DNA of 64,000 nt from JAWKUK01 sp041398605 (GCA_041398605.1 JAWKUK010000021.1:1-64000); one strand, 5' to 3'; positions 49,887 to 59,724 are shown, counted from the first letter of the stretch. Numbers and translations: made by a program. The notes: generated from the letters alone by a model not told the origin.

Positions 49887-51715
49887 TGCACCGACGACTC
49901 TCACGCACGGCGTCCGTCGCCGCGGTCGGCGCTGGCATCGCCGCGCTCGTGCTCTCGACTTCGTGTCGTGAGGGCGCCCCTTCGCAGGCCGCCGAGCGCT
50001 CGGACAGCGGCTCGCTCGCGGGACGTGTGCAGGACCTCGAGGAGGACCTCGACCTGGACTTGGACCTGCCGAGCGAACGGCTGGCGCCGCGGGCGGGCGG
50101 CAGCCTCCCCGCCAGCGCGGCGGACCCGGTACGCCAGCGCGCTCACAGCGAACCAGCGTCGCGGCCGCCCCAGGTCGCCGCCGGCGGCAGCACGGTCGCG
50201 GTGCCCGAGGTCGCGCCGGTCACCGTGTCCGCTGGCGGACCGACGCGGAGCGCGCTCGAGCGGCGCGTCCAAGCGGCCATCCATGACGGGATCGCCGCGG
50301 CGCGGAAGGCCTCGAAGGGCCGCGTCGATGCGAGCAACGTCACCGTCGCCGTCGTCGTCCGCGAGCCGGACAACCCGCGCCCGTTGGTGTCCATCCACCC
50401 CGATGAGCCGCTCATTCCAGCCTCGAACCTCAAGGTCCTGACGGTCGCGGCGGCGCTCGCGCTGCAAGGGATCGACGCGTGGTTCGAGACCCCGTTCGAG
50501 GCGCATGGCCGGGTCGGCGAGGGCCGGCTCGTCGGCGACCTCGTCGCCCGCGCTGGCGGCGACCCGCTCTACACCCTCGACTCGGGCGGGAGCATCGAGG
50601 GTTGGCTCGACGCGCTCGCGGCCGCCCTCGAGGCGGCGGGCATCCGTACGGTGACCGGGCAGCTCGTCCTGGATGACAGCCGCTGGGAGTCGCCCGGGGC
50701 GCCGGAGGGCTGGCCGAGCGCGAGCGACCACTGGCAGGCCTACTGTGCCCTGAGCGGCGGCTTCACGGCCAACGCCGGGTGCCTTACGGCGACTGTGACT
50801 CCGACCAAGGCAGGGGCCAACGCCCGAGTCGCGCTGTTCCCCCTCGACGTCGGCCTCGATCGACGCATCGGCGTCAAGACAGGCCCACGCCACAGCGGCA
50901 ATGACGTGCGCGTGGGTGCGACGCGGTCCGCCGCCACTGTCCGCGGCTCGCTCGGCGAAGGCGATCCGGTCGTCTGCGTCGACTTTGCGCATCCGAGCCC
51001 CATCGACTTGTTTGGCAGCGCAGTCGTCGGCGGGTTGCAGCGCCGCGGCATGACGCTCGATGGGGGCTACACGCGGGCGGCGCGCGACGGGGCCGGGGCG
51101 GGGGCCGAGGCAGGGACAGGGGCCGAGGTGGCGCGGATTCGTAGCCCCTTGCGGGCGACGCTCGTGCCGATCCTGCGTGACTCGAACAACCCGGTCGCGG
51201 ACCAGCTCTACTTCGCGACCGGGTTTCATCACAGCGGGCGCGGGGACCGGCAAGCTGGCGCCAAAGCGCTCGCCGCTGGGTTGCGCCAGCTGGGCGTCGA
51301 TGTCACGGGGCTCGTGACGATCGACGGCTCGGGGCTCTCCAAGTCGAACCGCTGCACGGCAGCCCAGCTCGCCGCGACGCTCGACGCCGTCGCCCGCGCT
51401 CTCCCGGAGCGACCCGGCGGCACGGACTCAAGGACGGCGGGCGCCGAGTTCCGCGCGGCGCTGCCCATCGGGGGCGAGACGAGCAAGCTCGCCAACCGCA
51501 TGCGCGGGACCGCGGCCCAAGGTCGGGTGCGCGCCAAGACCGGCTTCGTCAACGGCGCGAGCAGCCTCTCGGGGTACGCCGACACCCAGGACGGGGACCA
51601 GCTCGCGTTCTCGATCCTCGTGAACTATCCGACCGTCTCGGGCCTCAACAACGCCGCTTGGAAGCCGATGCAAGACGCGATCTGTGAGCTCTTGGTCGAA
51701 TCGAAGTCACAATGA
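49886..51715 (+). CDS. dacB: PBP4-type D-alanyl-D-alanine carboxypeptidase/endopeptidase
   Basis: Predicted 609-residue penicillin-binding protein, class C (peptidase S13). The N-terminal segment has a lipobox-like LVLSTSC, so it is probably lipid-anchored. A ~90-residue linker follows (low complexity, with an acidic stretch DLEEDLDLDLDL). The catalytic S-x-x-K is Ser180 in PASNLKVLTVAA. S-x-N is in RDSNNPVADQLYF, and K-T-G is in VRAKTGFVNGASSLSGY. A PBP4-specific insert lies between them. It trims or cleaves peptidoglycan stem peptides in the periplasm. That it follows the M28 gene with a 1-base overlap suggests coordinated wall-peptide handling. Its stop overlaps the next gene's ATG (ATGA at 51712-51715). 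Confidence 0.88.
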   Translation: MHRRLSRTASVAAVGAGIAALVLSTSCREGAPSQAAERSDSGSLAGRVQDLEEDLDLDLDLPSERLAPRAGGSLPASAADPVRQRAHSEPASRPPQVAAGGSTVAVPEVAPVTVSAGGPTRSALERRVQAAIHDGIAAARKASKGRVDASNVTVAVVVREPDNPRPLVSIHPDEPLIPASNLKVLTVAAALALQGIDAWFETPFEAHGRVGEGRLVGDLVARAGGDPLYTLDSGGSIEGWLDALAAALEAAGIRTVTGQLVLDDSRWESPGAPEGWPSASDHWQAYCALSGGFTANAGCLTATVTPTKAGANARVALFPLDVGLDRRIGVKTGPRHSGNDVRVGATRSAATVRGSLGEGDPVVCVDFAHPSPIDLFGSAVVGGLQRRGMTLDGGYTRAARDGAGAGAEAGTGAEVARIRSPLRATLVPILRDSNNPVADQLYFATGFHHSGRGDRQAGAKALAAGLRQLGVDVTGLVTIDGSGLSKSNRCTAAQLAATLDAVARALPERPGGTDSRTAGAEFRAALPIGGETSKLANRMRGTAAQGRVRAKTGFVNGASSLSGYADTQDGDQLAFSILVNYPTVSGLNNAAWKPMQDAICELLVESKSQ

Positions 51716-52581
51716 GCCGTCCGCTGGTGTCACAGCTCTGGTCGTGCTTGGAGGCGTCGCCCGCGCGACCGCCTGCGGTCCAGGCCGGCTTGGTGTGCGG
51801 GTTCCTCGAGTCCGTGCTCGACGCCGGCGCGCTGCAGCTCGAGCGCCTGGGGCACGTCGGCCGCGTGCGGTCGAAGTCCGCAGCGCGCGACCTCGTGACC
51901 GAGACGGACGTCGCCTGCGAGCGGATGCTCGTCGCGCGCCTCCGCGAGCTCGCGCCCGACCACGCCATCGAAGCCGAGGAAGAGGTGCACGACGCCGCGC
52001 GCGACGCGGCTGGCAGCGGCCTGCGCTGGTTCATCGACCCGCTCGACGGCACGGTGAACTTTGTCCATGGGCTCGCGTCGTTCGGGATCTCGGCGGCGCT
52101 GTACGACGGCCCGACGCCGCTCTTCGGCGTCGTGCACGCCCCGCGCCTCGGCGAGACGTTCATCGCGGCCCGCGGCGCCGGTGCGTGGTTGGCAGCGGGT
52201 GGCCTGCCGCCGCAGCGGCTCGCCGTTTCGAGCACCGACACGCTCGGCGAGGCCGTCCTCGGCACCGGCTTCCCGTATCGCCGCGGCGAGCTCGCGCACT
52301 CGAACCTCGAGAACTTCGGGCGCTTCTTCTACGACGTGCGCGACCTGCGCCGCATGGGCTCGGCCGCCCTGGACCTCGCTTGCGTCGCGGCCGGCCGCCT
52401 CGACGGGTTCTGGGAGCTCCACCTCGCGCCCCATGACGTCGCCGCGGGGGCCCTCCTCGTGCGGGAGGCCGGGGGCCTGGTCAGCGACGCCGATGGGGGC
52501 GATGCCTGGCTGCGCGACGGACACATCGTCGCGGCCGGGCCAGGCCTCGCAGCTGCGATCCGCGAGCGGATCCGGCACTGA
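51712..52581 (+). CDS. Inositol monophosphatase-family phosphatase
   Basis: Predicted 289-residue Mg-dependent phosphatase. Metal-binding motif 1 is DHAIEAEEEVHD, and motif 2 is WFIDPLDGTVNFVHGLASFG (D-P-L-D-G-T). The C-terminal site is WELHLAPHDVAAGALLVREAGG, with a His-Asp in place of W-D. All metal ligands appear present. The family includes inositol monophosphatase, CysQ (3'-phosphoadenosine phosphatase) and fructose-1,6-bisphosphatase types; specificity cannot be read here. It overlaps the PBP4 gene by four bases and ends the three-gene M28-PBP4-phosphatase unit. Confidence 0.87.
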   Translation: MSRPLVSQLWSCLEASPARPPAVQAGLVCGFLESVLDAGALQLERLGHVGRVRSKSAARDLVTETDVACERMLVARLRELAPDHAIEAEEEVHDAARDAAGSGLRWFIDPLDGTVNFVHGLASFGISAALYDGPTPLFGVVHAPRLGETFIAARGAGAWLAAGGLPPQRLAVSSTDTLGEAVLGTGFPYRRGELAHSNLENFGRFFYDVRDLRRMGSAALDLACVAAGRLDGFWELHLAPHDVAAGALLVREAGGLVSDADGGDAWLRDGHIVAAGPGLAAAIRERIRH

Positions 52582-52708
52582 GCGAGCCATCCGCCGCACC
52601 TGAGAGCCGACGCCCGCCCGGGCGCTCCATGGCCCCAAGTGAGTTCTGGCGCCGCTTGGACGTTGAGCGGGCCGCGCCCCGCCAAACATCGAGTTACGGA
52701 CGCAACGC

Positions 52709-52736
52709 TTGAGGAACGCGGCGCCATGCCAATAAT
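52709..52736 (+). promoter_or_regulatory. Candidate sigma-70-type promoter of the peroxiredoxin gene
   Basis: TTGAGG (52709-52714) is separated by 16 bases from AATAAT (52731-52736), ~77 bases upstream of the ATG. The AT-rich hexamer stands out in this GC-rich DNA. No regulator site is recognised. Confidence 0.4.
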
Positions 52737-52812
52737 GTTCCGCGCCGCGCCCCCCGCGGGGAACGGCGCGCCCCCGCCCGATCATCCAATCAAAGCAAGA
52801 GGAACCCGAAAC

Positions 52813-53412
52813 ATGGCCGTCCTGGTTGGCAAGGAAGCCCCCCTGTTCAGCGCTCAGTCCGTGACCGCGAGCGGAGAGTTCAAACAGCTGTCGCTGCAGG
52901 ACCTGCGCGGCAAATACGTCGTTCTCTTCTTCTACCCGCTCGACTTCACGTTCGTCTGCCCGTCGGAGATCATCGCCTTCGACAACCAGGTCGCCGAGTT
53001 CGAAGCGCGGGGAGTCCAGCTGGTCGGTGTCTCGGTCGACAGCCACTTCTCCCACCTCGCCTGGCGGAACACGCCGCGCGAGAACGGTGGCATCGGGGCC
53101 GTCAAGTTCCCGCTCGTCGCGGACCTCACGAAGTCGATCGCGCGTGACTACGACGTCCTGACCGGCGACGGCGCGGTCGCGTTCCGCGGCCTCTTCCTGA
53201 TCGACAAGGAGGGCAAGGTGCGCCACCAAGTCGTCAACGACCTGCCGCTCGGCCGCAACGTCGAGGAGGCCTTGCGCATGGTCGACGCGCTGCAGTTCCA
53301 CGAGACCCACGGCGAAGTGTGCCCCGCCAACTGGAGCAAGGGCAAAGAGGGCATGCAAGCCTCGGCCGAGGGCGTCGCCAAGTACCTGGCGGCGAACGCC
53401 ACGAAGCTCTGA
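52813..53412 (+). CDS. 2-Cys peroxiredoxin (AhpC/Prx1 type)
   Basis: Reduces hydrogen peroxide and organic peroxides. At 199 residues it has typical length. The peroxidatic Cys is in FYPLDFTFVCPSEIIAF (T-x-x-C motif), the resolving Cys in HGEVCPANWSKG near the C-terminus, and the conserved Arg in the SHFSHLAWRNTPRENGG region. It is a cytoplasmic enzyme needing thioredoxin or AhpF-like reductant. ATG 52813 has an AAGAGGA ribosome-binding site eight bases upstream; the longer frame upstream does not belong to the fold. Monocistronic with its own promoter candidate at 52709-52736, so probably stress-controlled. Confidence 0.95.
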   Translation: MAVLVGKEAPLFSAQSVTASGEFKQLSLQDLRGKYVVLFFYPLDFTFVCPSEIIAFDNQVAEFEARGVQLVGVSVDSHFSHLAWRNTPRENGGIGAVKFPLVADLTKSIARDYDVLTGDGAVAFRGLFLIDKEGKVRHQVVNDLPLGRNVEEALRMVDALQFHETHGEVCPANWSKGKEGMQASAEGVAKYLAANATKL

Positions 53413-53766
53413 TCCGAGCGCACACGCGCGGTGTGTGCCGCGTGTGTCCCACATCGCGGCGGTCCGTGACCTTCATCGGGACGGGCCGCCGCGGAGCATT
53501 TGCATGCGAGCACACGCGCTCGCGCGCGCCCTGCCCGCGGCCCGCCGACGCCGCGCCCAATCGGCGCCGCGCTCTCAGAGTGGAACCCCGTGCCCAGTCC
53601 GCGCGGGCTTGGTATTCTCGATGGGTTCGAGGAGGCTCGGCGCGAGCGCTTCGGACCCCATGGGACGGGGCCGATCGATGCCACGCCGCGGACCTGGGAG
53701 AGGGCGCCGGGACCACGCGGGTCTCCGGACCAACCGATGCACCCGCTGGAGCGGGATCACCGACCG
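53413..53766. other. Intergenic region before uvrA
   Basis: 354 bases without a supported gene. A weak hairpin GCACAC/GTGTGC (53420-53438) ten bases after the peroxiredoxin stop may end transcription. The reading frame of uvrA is open for another 267 bases upstream of the chosen ATG but has no UvrA similarity. The uvrA promoter must be here; I see TTGGTATTCTCGATGG near 53609 as the only AT-richer spot. No LexA-like box was recognised. Confidence 0.5.
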
Positions 53767-56700
53767 ATGAGCGCTGACCGAGGGGAAGGCACGATCCGGA
53801 TACGCGGCGCACGCCAGAACAACCTGGCGGGCGTCGACGTCGACCTACCGCGGCACGCCCTCGTGGCTGTGACGGGGGTCTCGGGTTCGGGCAAGAGCTC
53901 GCTCGCCTTCGACACCCTCTACCGCGAGGGCCAGCGCCGCTTCCTCGAGACCCTGTCCGCCTACGCGCGGCAATTCTTCGGCGGCCTCTCGAAGCCCGAT
54001 GTCGAGAGCATCGAGGGCCTCTCGCCCGCCATCGCGGTCGACCAGAAGAGCGTCGCGCGCTCTGCCCGCTCTACGGTGGGGACGTTGACGGAGATCGTCG
54101 ACCACTTGCGCGTCCTCTTCGCGCGCGCCGGCGTCGCACACAGCCCGTGGTGCGACCGCCCCGTCGAGTCACGGACGCCCGAGTCCATCGTGCAGGAGCT
54201 GCTCGCCGAACGGGCCGGAGCGCGCGTCACGCTGGCCGCGCCGCTCATCAAGGACCGCAAGGGCTCGCACCGCGCGCTGTTCGAGGACCTCCAGAAGAAG
54301 GGCTTCGTGCGCGCTCGCGTCGACGGCGCGCTGCTGCGCATCGAGGACGCGCCCGAGCTGGAGCGCTACAAGTCGCACACGATCGAGGTGGTGATCGATC
54401 GCATCAAGATCGACGGCGCGGACCCCGCGCGCCTGCGCGAGGCGATCGATCAGGCGCTCGAGCTCGGCGAGCAAGAGGTCGTGGCGATCTTCGACGACGG
54501 CGAGCGCACGTTCTCGACGTCGCGCGTCTGCCCTGAGACTGGCCGCGAGCTGCCCGTGCTCGAGCCCAGGCTCTTCTCGTTCAACTCTCCGCACGGCGCG
54601 TGCCCCAAGTGCCAGGGCCTCGGCGTGCTGCGCCAGCCCAGCGCCGCCGCGGTCGTCCGCGACGGCGCGCTGTCCATCCGCGACGGCGCGTTGGCCGTGA
54701 CCCGCGCCAGCGGGGGCGCGTTGTTGTTCCCGCAGGTCGACTTCAAGTTCCTCGCGCGTGTGGGCGAGGAGGCCGGGTTCGACCTCGACACGCCGTGGAA
54801 CGACCTCTCCGAGCGCGGCCGCCGCGCCGTGCTGCACGGCACCGGTGAGGCCCGCTTCGAGGACACGATGACCTGGAACGGCGCGAAGTCCAAGGGCTCC
54901 GCGTCGTGGAACCGGCGCTATCGCGGCGTGTTGACCGAGCTCGCGCGCGCGTGGGAGCGCGGCTCGCGCAAGAAGATGGTCGAGCGCTTCTTGAGCGACC
55001 AGGTCTGCCCCGAGTGCGCGGGCTCGCGCTTGAACATGTTCGCGCGCTTCGTCCGGCTCGGCACCGACACGAACGCGGCGCGCCTGCACGAGCTCACGGC
55101 GCTGCCCGTCGACCGGTTCCTCGAGCGGCTCGACGCGCTCGTCCTCACCGAGCGCCAGCGCCGCATCGGCGGAGACCTCCTGAACGAGATCCGACGTCGC
55201 GCGCAGTTCCTGCTGGAGGTCGGGTTGAGCTACCTGACTCTAGAGCGCGCGGCCGACACGTTGTCCGGCGGCGAAGCGCAGCGCATCCGGCTCGCGGCGC
55301 AGCTAGGCGCGGGCCTGCAAGGTGTGCTCTACGTGCTCGACGAGCCGTCGATCGGGCTGCATGCGCGCGACCACGACCGGTTGCTCGGCGCGCTCGCGCG
55401 CCTGCGCGACGCGGGCAACACCGTCGTCGTCGTCGAGCACGATGAGAACACGCTGCGCAGCGCCGACTGGCTCATCGATGTCGGACCTGGGGCCGGTCGC
55501 CGTGGCGGGCACATCGTCGCCTCCGGTCCGCCGAGCGAGGTCGCGCGCGCCGATAGCCCGACGGGCCGGCTCTTGCGCGACGAGCTCGAGATCCCGGCCC
55601 CGTCCTCGCGGCGCGCGGGGAGCGGCGTCGCGCTCGAAGTGCGCGGCGCGCGGGGCTTCAACCTGAAGAGCGTCGACGCGCGCTTCCCGCTCGGGACGCT
55701 CACCGTCGTCACGGGCGTCTCGGGCTCCGGCAAGTCGACGCTCGTCGAGCGCACGCTGCGCCGCGCCATCGAGCGCCACCTCGGGCGCGAGACGCCGGAC
55801 CCCGCGCCCTACTCGCGGATCCTCGGCCTCGAGCACCTCGACGACCTCGTGGCGATCGATGCGGCGCCGATCGGCAGGACCCCGCGCTCCAACCCGGCGA
55901 CCTACACCGGCGTGATGGGGCCGATCCGCGACCTGTTCGCGTCGCTGCCGGAGTCGAAGGTGCGCGGCTACGACAAGTCACGCTTCTCGTTCAATACCGC
56001 CGGCGGCCGCTGCGAAGAGTGCCAGGGCGCAGGCGTCAAGGAGCTCGAGCTGCAGTTCCTGGCGCCGGTCACCGTGCCGTGCGAGGAGTGTGGCGGCGCG
56101 CGCTTCCAGACCGAGACGCTCGACGTGCGCTTCCGCGGGCGCTCGATCGCGGACGTGCTCGCCCTGCCCGTCGAGGAGGCCGCGGAGCTGTTCAAGGACC
56201 TGCCCCTGATCGCGCGCCCGCTCGCGTTGATGGTCGAGGTGGGCCTTGGGTATCTGACGCTCGGTCAACCGTCCCCGACGCTCTCAGGCGGCGAGGCCCA
56301 GCGCATCAAGCTCGTGACACATCTGGCCAAGCGCGCGCGCGGCCACGTGCTCTACCTGCTCGACGAGCCGACGACCGGCCTGCACATGGAGGACGTCGGC
56401 CGGCTCGTGGGCGCGCTCCAGCGGCTCGTCGACATGGGCCACTCCGCGCTCGTGATCGAGCACAACCTCGAGCTCGTCCAGGCCGCGGACCACGTCATCG
56501 ACCTCGGCCCCGAAGGCGGCGCAGCGGGCGGCGAGCTGCTCTTCGCCGGCACGCCGGAAGAGGCCGCGCAGACCGACACGCCGACAGGCCACGCGCTGCG
56601 CGACCTCGCGAGCAAGCGCACACGCGTCACACGCCCGCTGCCGCGCGACACGGCCCGCGTCGAAGAGCGCGCGCACCTGCGCGTCGTCGGCGCGCGGACG

Positions 56701-59700
56701 CACAACCTGCAGAACATCGATGTCGACCTGCCGCACAGGTCGCTGACCGTCATCACCGGCCCCTCCGGTTCCGGCAAGAGCTCGCTCGCGCTCGACACGA
56801 TCCACACGGAGGGGCGCCGCCGCTTCGTCGAGTCGCTCTCGACGTACGCGCGTCAGTTCCTGGGCACGAAGGACCGACCGCCTGTCGATCGCATCGATGG
56901 GCTCGGGCCGTCGGTCGCCGTCGAGGCAGGCGGCGGGCGCTCGCATCCGCGCTCGACGATCGCGACGACGACGGAGCTGCACGACCAGCTACGCGTGCTC
57001 TGGGCGCGGGCGGGGACCGCACATTGCCCCGAACATGGCGAGGTCCTCGAGCCTTCGGACCCGAGCCGTATCGCGCGGCGCATCCTCAGCGACGCGGCGG
57101 AGGACGGCGCCAAGGCGAAGGGCTGGGTCCTGGCGCCGGTGCTGCGCGCCGAGCGCGCCGAGCGCGCCGGGGGGACCGGGGAGGCCGCGCCCTCTGCGGA
57201 CGCCGACGGCCTCGCGCAGCGCGCGCGCGAGCGCGCGCCCTCGTGGATCGCCGCAGGCTTTGTCCGCGTGCTCGTCGACGGGGTGGAGGTGCGCCTCGAC
57301 GCCCAGCCGGACTTCGCGGGCGCGGCCGCGATCGACCTCGTCGTCGATCGGCTGGGCTTCGACGCGGAGTCGCGCGCGCGCCTCGCGGACGCGGTGGAGC
57401 AGGCCGCGACGATCACGCACGGCCGCGTCAGCGTCCAGATCAAGGGCGGCCCGCGCCGCGAGTACTCCGTCTCTGGCGCGTGCACGACCTGCGGCTTTCA
57501 GCTCGATGGTCCGCTCCAGCCGCGGCACTTCTCGTTCAACACCCACGTCGGCGCTTGCAAGCGCTGCCACGGGCTCGGCGCGGTCGTCCGCGCGGATGTC
57601 CACAAGCTGATCACGGACCCCGACGCGCCGCTCACGGAGGGCGCGATCGGAGGCAAGTTGGGCCGTTACCTCGTCAAGGGGAAGGGTTACTACGAGATGC
57701 TGCTGCGCGAGGTCGCGCGCGCGCACCGCATCGACCTCGACCGTCCGTTCTCGAGGCTGACTGAGAAGCAGCGCGCGTTGCTGCTGCACGGCGAGGGCGC
57801 CCGAGCCGAGTACCACGTCGAGGTCGAGAAGAGCATGAAGAACCTCGAGGTGGCCCATGAGTACAGCGCCGGCTGGACCGGTCTGTGCGGCCACATCGAC
57901 GCCTGGCACGCCAAGGCCGAAGACCCGGAGTGGGCAGCCGTACTCGAGGAGGTCATGACCCGCGCGCTCTGCCCCGCATGCGAGGGCGAGCGCCTGGCGC
58001 CGGCGTATCGCTTCGTCACCGTCGGCCAGCGTCGCTTGCCGCTCGTGCTCGCGCTGACCGTCGCTGACGCGCGCGCCTGGATGGACGCGCTGCGGCTGCG
58101 CAAAGCGCTCGCGGAGCCGCTGGCGCCGGTGCTCACGGAGCTGCGCTCGCGCCTCTCACTCCTGGAGCGCGTCGGCCTCGGCTACTTAGCGCTCGACCGC
58201 TCAACGGCGACGCTGTCGGGCGGCGAGGCCCGCCGCGTTCGGTTGGCCGCCAGCCTCGGCTCCGAGCTGGTGGGGGTGACCTACGTCCTCGACGAACCTA
58301 CGGTGGGCCTCCACCCCAGCGACATCGATCGCCTCGCGGGCGCGCTCGAAGGCCTGCGCGACCGAGGGAACACCGTGCTCGTGGTGGAGCACGACGGCGA
58401 GCTGATGCGGCGCGCCGATTGGATCGTCGACATGGGCCCGGGCGCGGGGCGCCTCGGCGGCCAGGTCGTCGTCAGCGGACCACCCGCCGTCGTCCGCGCA
58501 CACCCCACCTCGGGGACGGCGCGCTACCTGCGCGGAGAGCTGTCGCTCGCCGCCATGCTCGCGGGCGACGCGGAGGCCGACCGCGCCGCAGCGCCGGGCG
58601 AGCTCACGACGTTGCCGACGCCGATCGTGCTCACAGGCGCCAAGGTGAACAACCTGAAGGGCGTCGACCTCACCGTGCGCTTCGGCGAGCTGCTCGGCGT
58701 GTGCGGGCCGTCGGGCTCGGGCAAGTCGACCCTCGTGCTCGATACCCTGGTGCCGGCGCTCGCCGGTGAAGCCGCGCACGGCCGCTGGCGGGGGCTCCAG
58801 AGCCCCGCGGGTGTGCGGACCGTCGTCGTCGATGCGGCGCCCATCGGGCGCACGCCGCACAGCGTCCCCGCGACGTATACCGGGCTCCTCGAGCCGCTGC
58901 GCGAGCTCTACGCGCGCACCCCCGAGGCCCGCATGCGCGGGATGACCGGCGCCAACTTCTCGTTCAACTCGCCGAAGGGGCGCTGCGCAGCCTGCGATGG
59001 CCTCGGCGCGACGCTCGTCGAGATGCAGTTCCTGGCCGACCTCTGGTTGACGTGCGAGGAATGCAACGGGCAGCGCTACCGCCCCGAGACGCTCGCAGTG
59101 ACGTGGCGCGCGAAGACGATCGCCGATGTGCTGGCGATGCCGGTCGACGAAGCTTACGAGTTCTTCGAGGCCCAGCCGAAGCTGCGCGGCATCCTCGGGG
59201 CCTTGCGGGACGTCGGGCTGGGGTACATCTCCCTCGGGCAGAGCTCGACGACCTTGTCCGGCGGCGAGGCGCAGCGCATTAAGCTCGCTTCCGAGCTGCA
59301 GCGCGCGGACGGTTCCAGCGGCCGCGGGTCGCGCAGCGTCTTCGTGTTGGACGAGCCCAGCACGGGCCTCGCAGCGACGGATACGGTGCACCTCGCGCGC
59401 GCGATCGCGCGCTTGGCCCGCGCGGGCAACGCGGTCGTGATGATCGAGCATGACACGGACCTCCTCGAGGTCTGCGATCGGCTCATCGAGCTGGGGCCTG
59501 GTGGGGGGGACGAGGGCGGACGCCTCATCGCTTCCGGGACCCCGCGTGAGCTGGCACGGAACGAAGCCTCGATCACAGGCCCCTGGCTGTTCCGTTCGGT
59601 CGCAGCGGCAACGACGCCGAGCGCCAAACGCGCCGCGAACGCGGCCAAGAAGGCCACCAAGAAGGCCACCGTGAAGAAGGGCGCCGTCCAAGGCAGCGCC

Positions 59701-59724
59701 AAAGCCAAGGGAGCGAAGCGATGA
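53767..59724 (+). CDS. uvrA: Double-length excinuclease ABC subunit A
   Basis: DNA-damage recognition ATPase of nucleotide excision repair. The 1985-residue chain is about twice a normal UvrA (~940) because it is an internal duplication. Four Walker A motifs occur: GVSGSGKSSLAFDTLY (~42), GVSGSGKSTLVERTLR (~652), GPSGSGKSSLALDTIH (~998) and GPSGSGKSTLVLDTLV (~1648). Four ABC signatures match (LSGGEAQRIRL, LSGGEAQRIKL, LSGGEARRVRL, LSGGEAQRIKL). Zinc-finger cysteine pairs (CPKCQGLG/CPECAGSR, CEECQGAG/CEECGGAR, CTTCGF/CKRCHG/CPACEG, CAACDGLG/CEECNGQR) are also duplicated. The C-terminal ~35 residues are Lys/Ala-rich. I chose ATG 53767, just before the first beta strand; ATG 53737 is possible. 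Double UvrAs are known from Chlamydiae and Planctomycetota. It overlaps XPB by four bases. Confidence 0.93.
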   Translation: MSADRGEGTIRIRGARQNNLAGVDVDLPRHALVAVTGVSGSGKSSLAFDTLYREGQRRFLETLSAYARQFFGGLSKPDVESIEGLSPAIAVDQKSVARSARSTVGTLTEIVDHLRVLFARAGVAHSPWCDRPVESRTPESIVQELLAERAGARVTLAAPLIKDRKGSHRALFEDLQKKGFVRARVDGALLRIEDAPELERYKSHTIEVVIDRIKIDGADPARLREAIDQALELGEQEVVAIFDDGERTFSTSRVCPETGRELPVLEPRLFSFNSPHGACPKCQGLGVLRQPSAAAVVRDGALSIRDGALAVTRASGGALLFPQVDFKFLARVGEEAGFDLDTPWNDLSERGRRAVLHGTGEARFEDTMTWNGAKSKGSASWNRRYRGVLTELARAWERGSRKKMVERFLSDQVCPECAGSRLNMFARFVRLGTDTNAARLHELTALPVDRFLERLDALVLTERQRRIGGDLLNEIRRRAQFLLEVGLSYLTLERAADTLSGGEAQRIRLAAQLGAGLQGVLYVLDEPSIGLHARDHDRLLGALARLRDAGNTVVVVEHDENTLRSADWLIDVGPGAGRRGGHIVASGPPSEVARADSPTGRLLRDELEIPAPSSRRAGSGVALEVRGARGFNLKSVDARFPLGTLTVVTGVSGSGKSTLVERTLRRAIERHLGRETPDPAPYSRILGLEHLDDLVAIDAAPIGRTPRSNPATYTGVMGPIRDLFASLPESKVRGYDKSRFSFNTAGGRCEECQGAGVKELELQFLAPVTVPCEECGGARFQTETLDVRFRGRSIADVLALPVEEAAELFKDLPLIARPLALMVEVGLGYLTLGQPSPTLSGGEAQRIKLVTHLAKRARGHVLYLLDEPTTGLHMEDVGRLVGALQRLVDMGHSALVIEHNLELVQAADHVIDLGPEGGAAGGELLFAGTPEEAAQTDTPTGHALRDLASKRTRVTRPLPRDTARVEERAHLRVVGARTHNLQNIDVDLPHRSLTVITGPSGSGKSSLALDTIHTEGRRRFVESLSTYARQFLGTKDRPPVDRIDGLGPSVAVEAGGGRSHPRSTIATTTELHDQLRVLWARAGTAHCPEHGEVLEPSDPSRIARRILSDAAEDGAKAKGWVLAPVLRAERAERAGGTGEAAPSADADGLAQRARERAPSWIAAGFVRVLVDGVEVRLDAQPDFAGAAAIDLVVDRLGFDAESRARLADAVEQAATITHGRVSVQIKGGPRREYSVSGACTTCGFQLDGPLQPRHFSFNTHVGACKRCHGLGAVVRADVHKLITDPDAPLTEGAIGGKLGRYLVKGKGYYEMLLREVARAHRIDLDRPFSRLTEKQRALLLHGEGARAEYHVEVEKSMKNLEVAHEYSAGWTGLCGHIDAWHAKAEDPEWAAVLEEVMTRALCPACEGERLAPAYRFVTVGQRRLPLVLALTVADARAWMDALRLRKALAEPLAPVLTELRSRLSLLERVGLGYLALDRSTATLSGGEARRVRLAASLGSELVGVTYVLDEPTVGLHPSDIDRLAGALEGLRDRGNTVLVVEHDGELMRRADWIVDMGPGAGRLGGQVVVSGPPAVVRAHPTSGTARYLRGELSLAAMLAGDAEADRAAAPGELTTLPTPIVLTGAKVNNLKGVDLTVRFGELLGVCGPSGSGKSTLVLDTLVPALAGEAAHGRWRGLQSPAGVRTVVVDAAPIGRTPHSVPATYTGLLEPLRELYARTPEARMRGMTGANFSFNSPKGRCAACDGLGATLVEMQFLADLWLTCEECNGQRYRPETLAVTWRAKTIADVLAMPVDEAYEFFEAQPKLRGILGALRDVGLGYISLGQSSTTLSGGEAQRIKLASELQRADGSSGRGSRSVFVLDEPSTGLAATDTVHLARAIARLARAGNAVVMIEHDTDLLEVCDRLIELGPGGGDEGGRLIASGTPRELARNEASITGPWLFRSVAAATTPSAKRAANAAKKATKKATVKKGAVQGSAKAKGAKR

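Noticed and set aside
53500..53766. N-terminal extension of uvrA
   Set aside because: No UvrA similarity before ATG 53767 (or 53737); composition is Arg/Pro-rich as in non-coding GC DNA.
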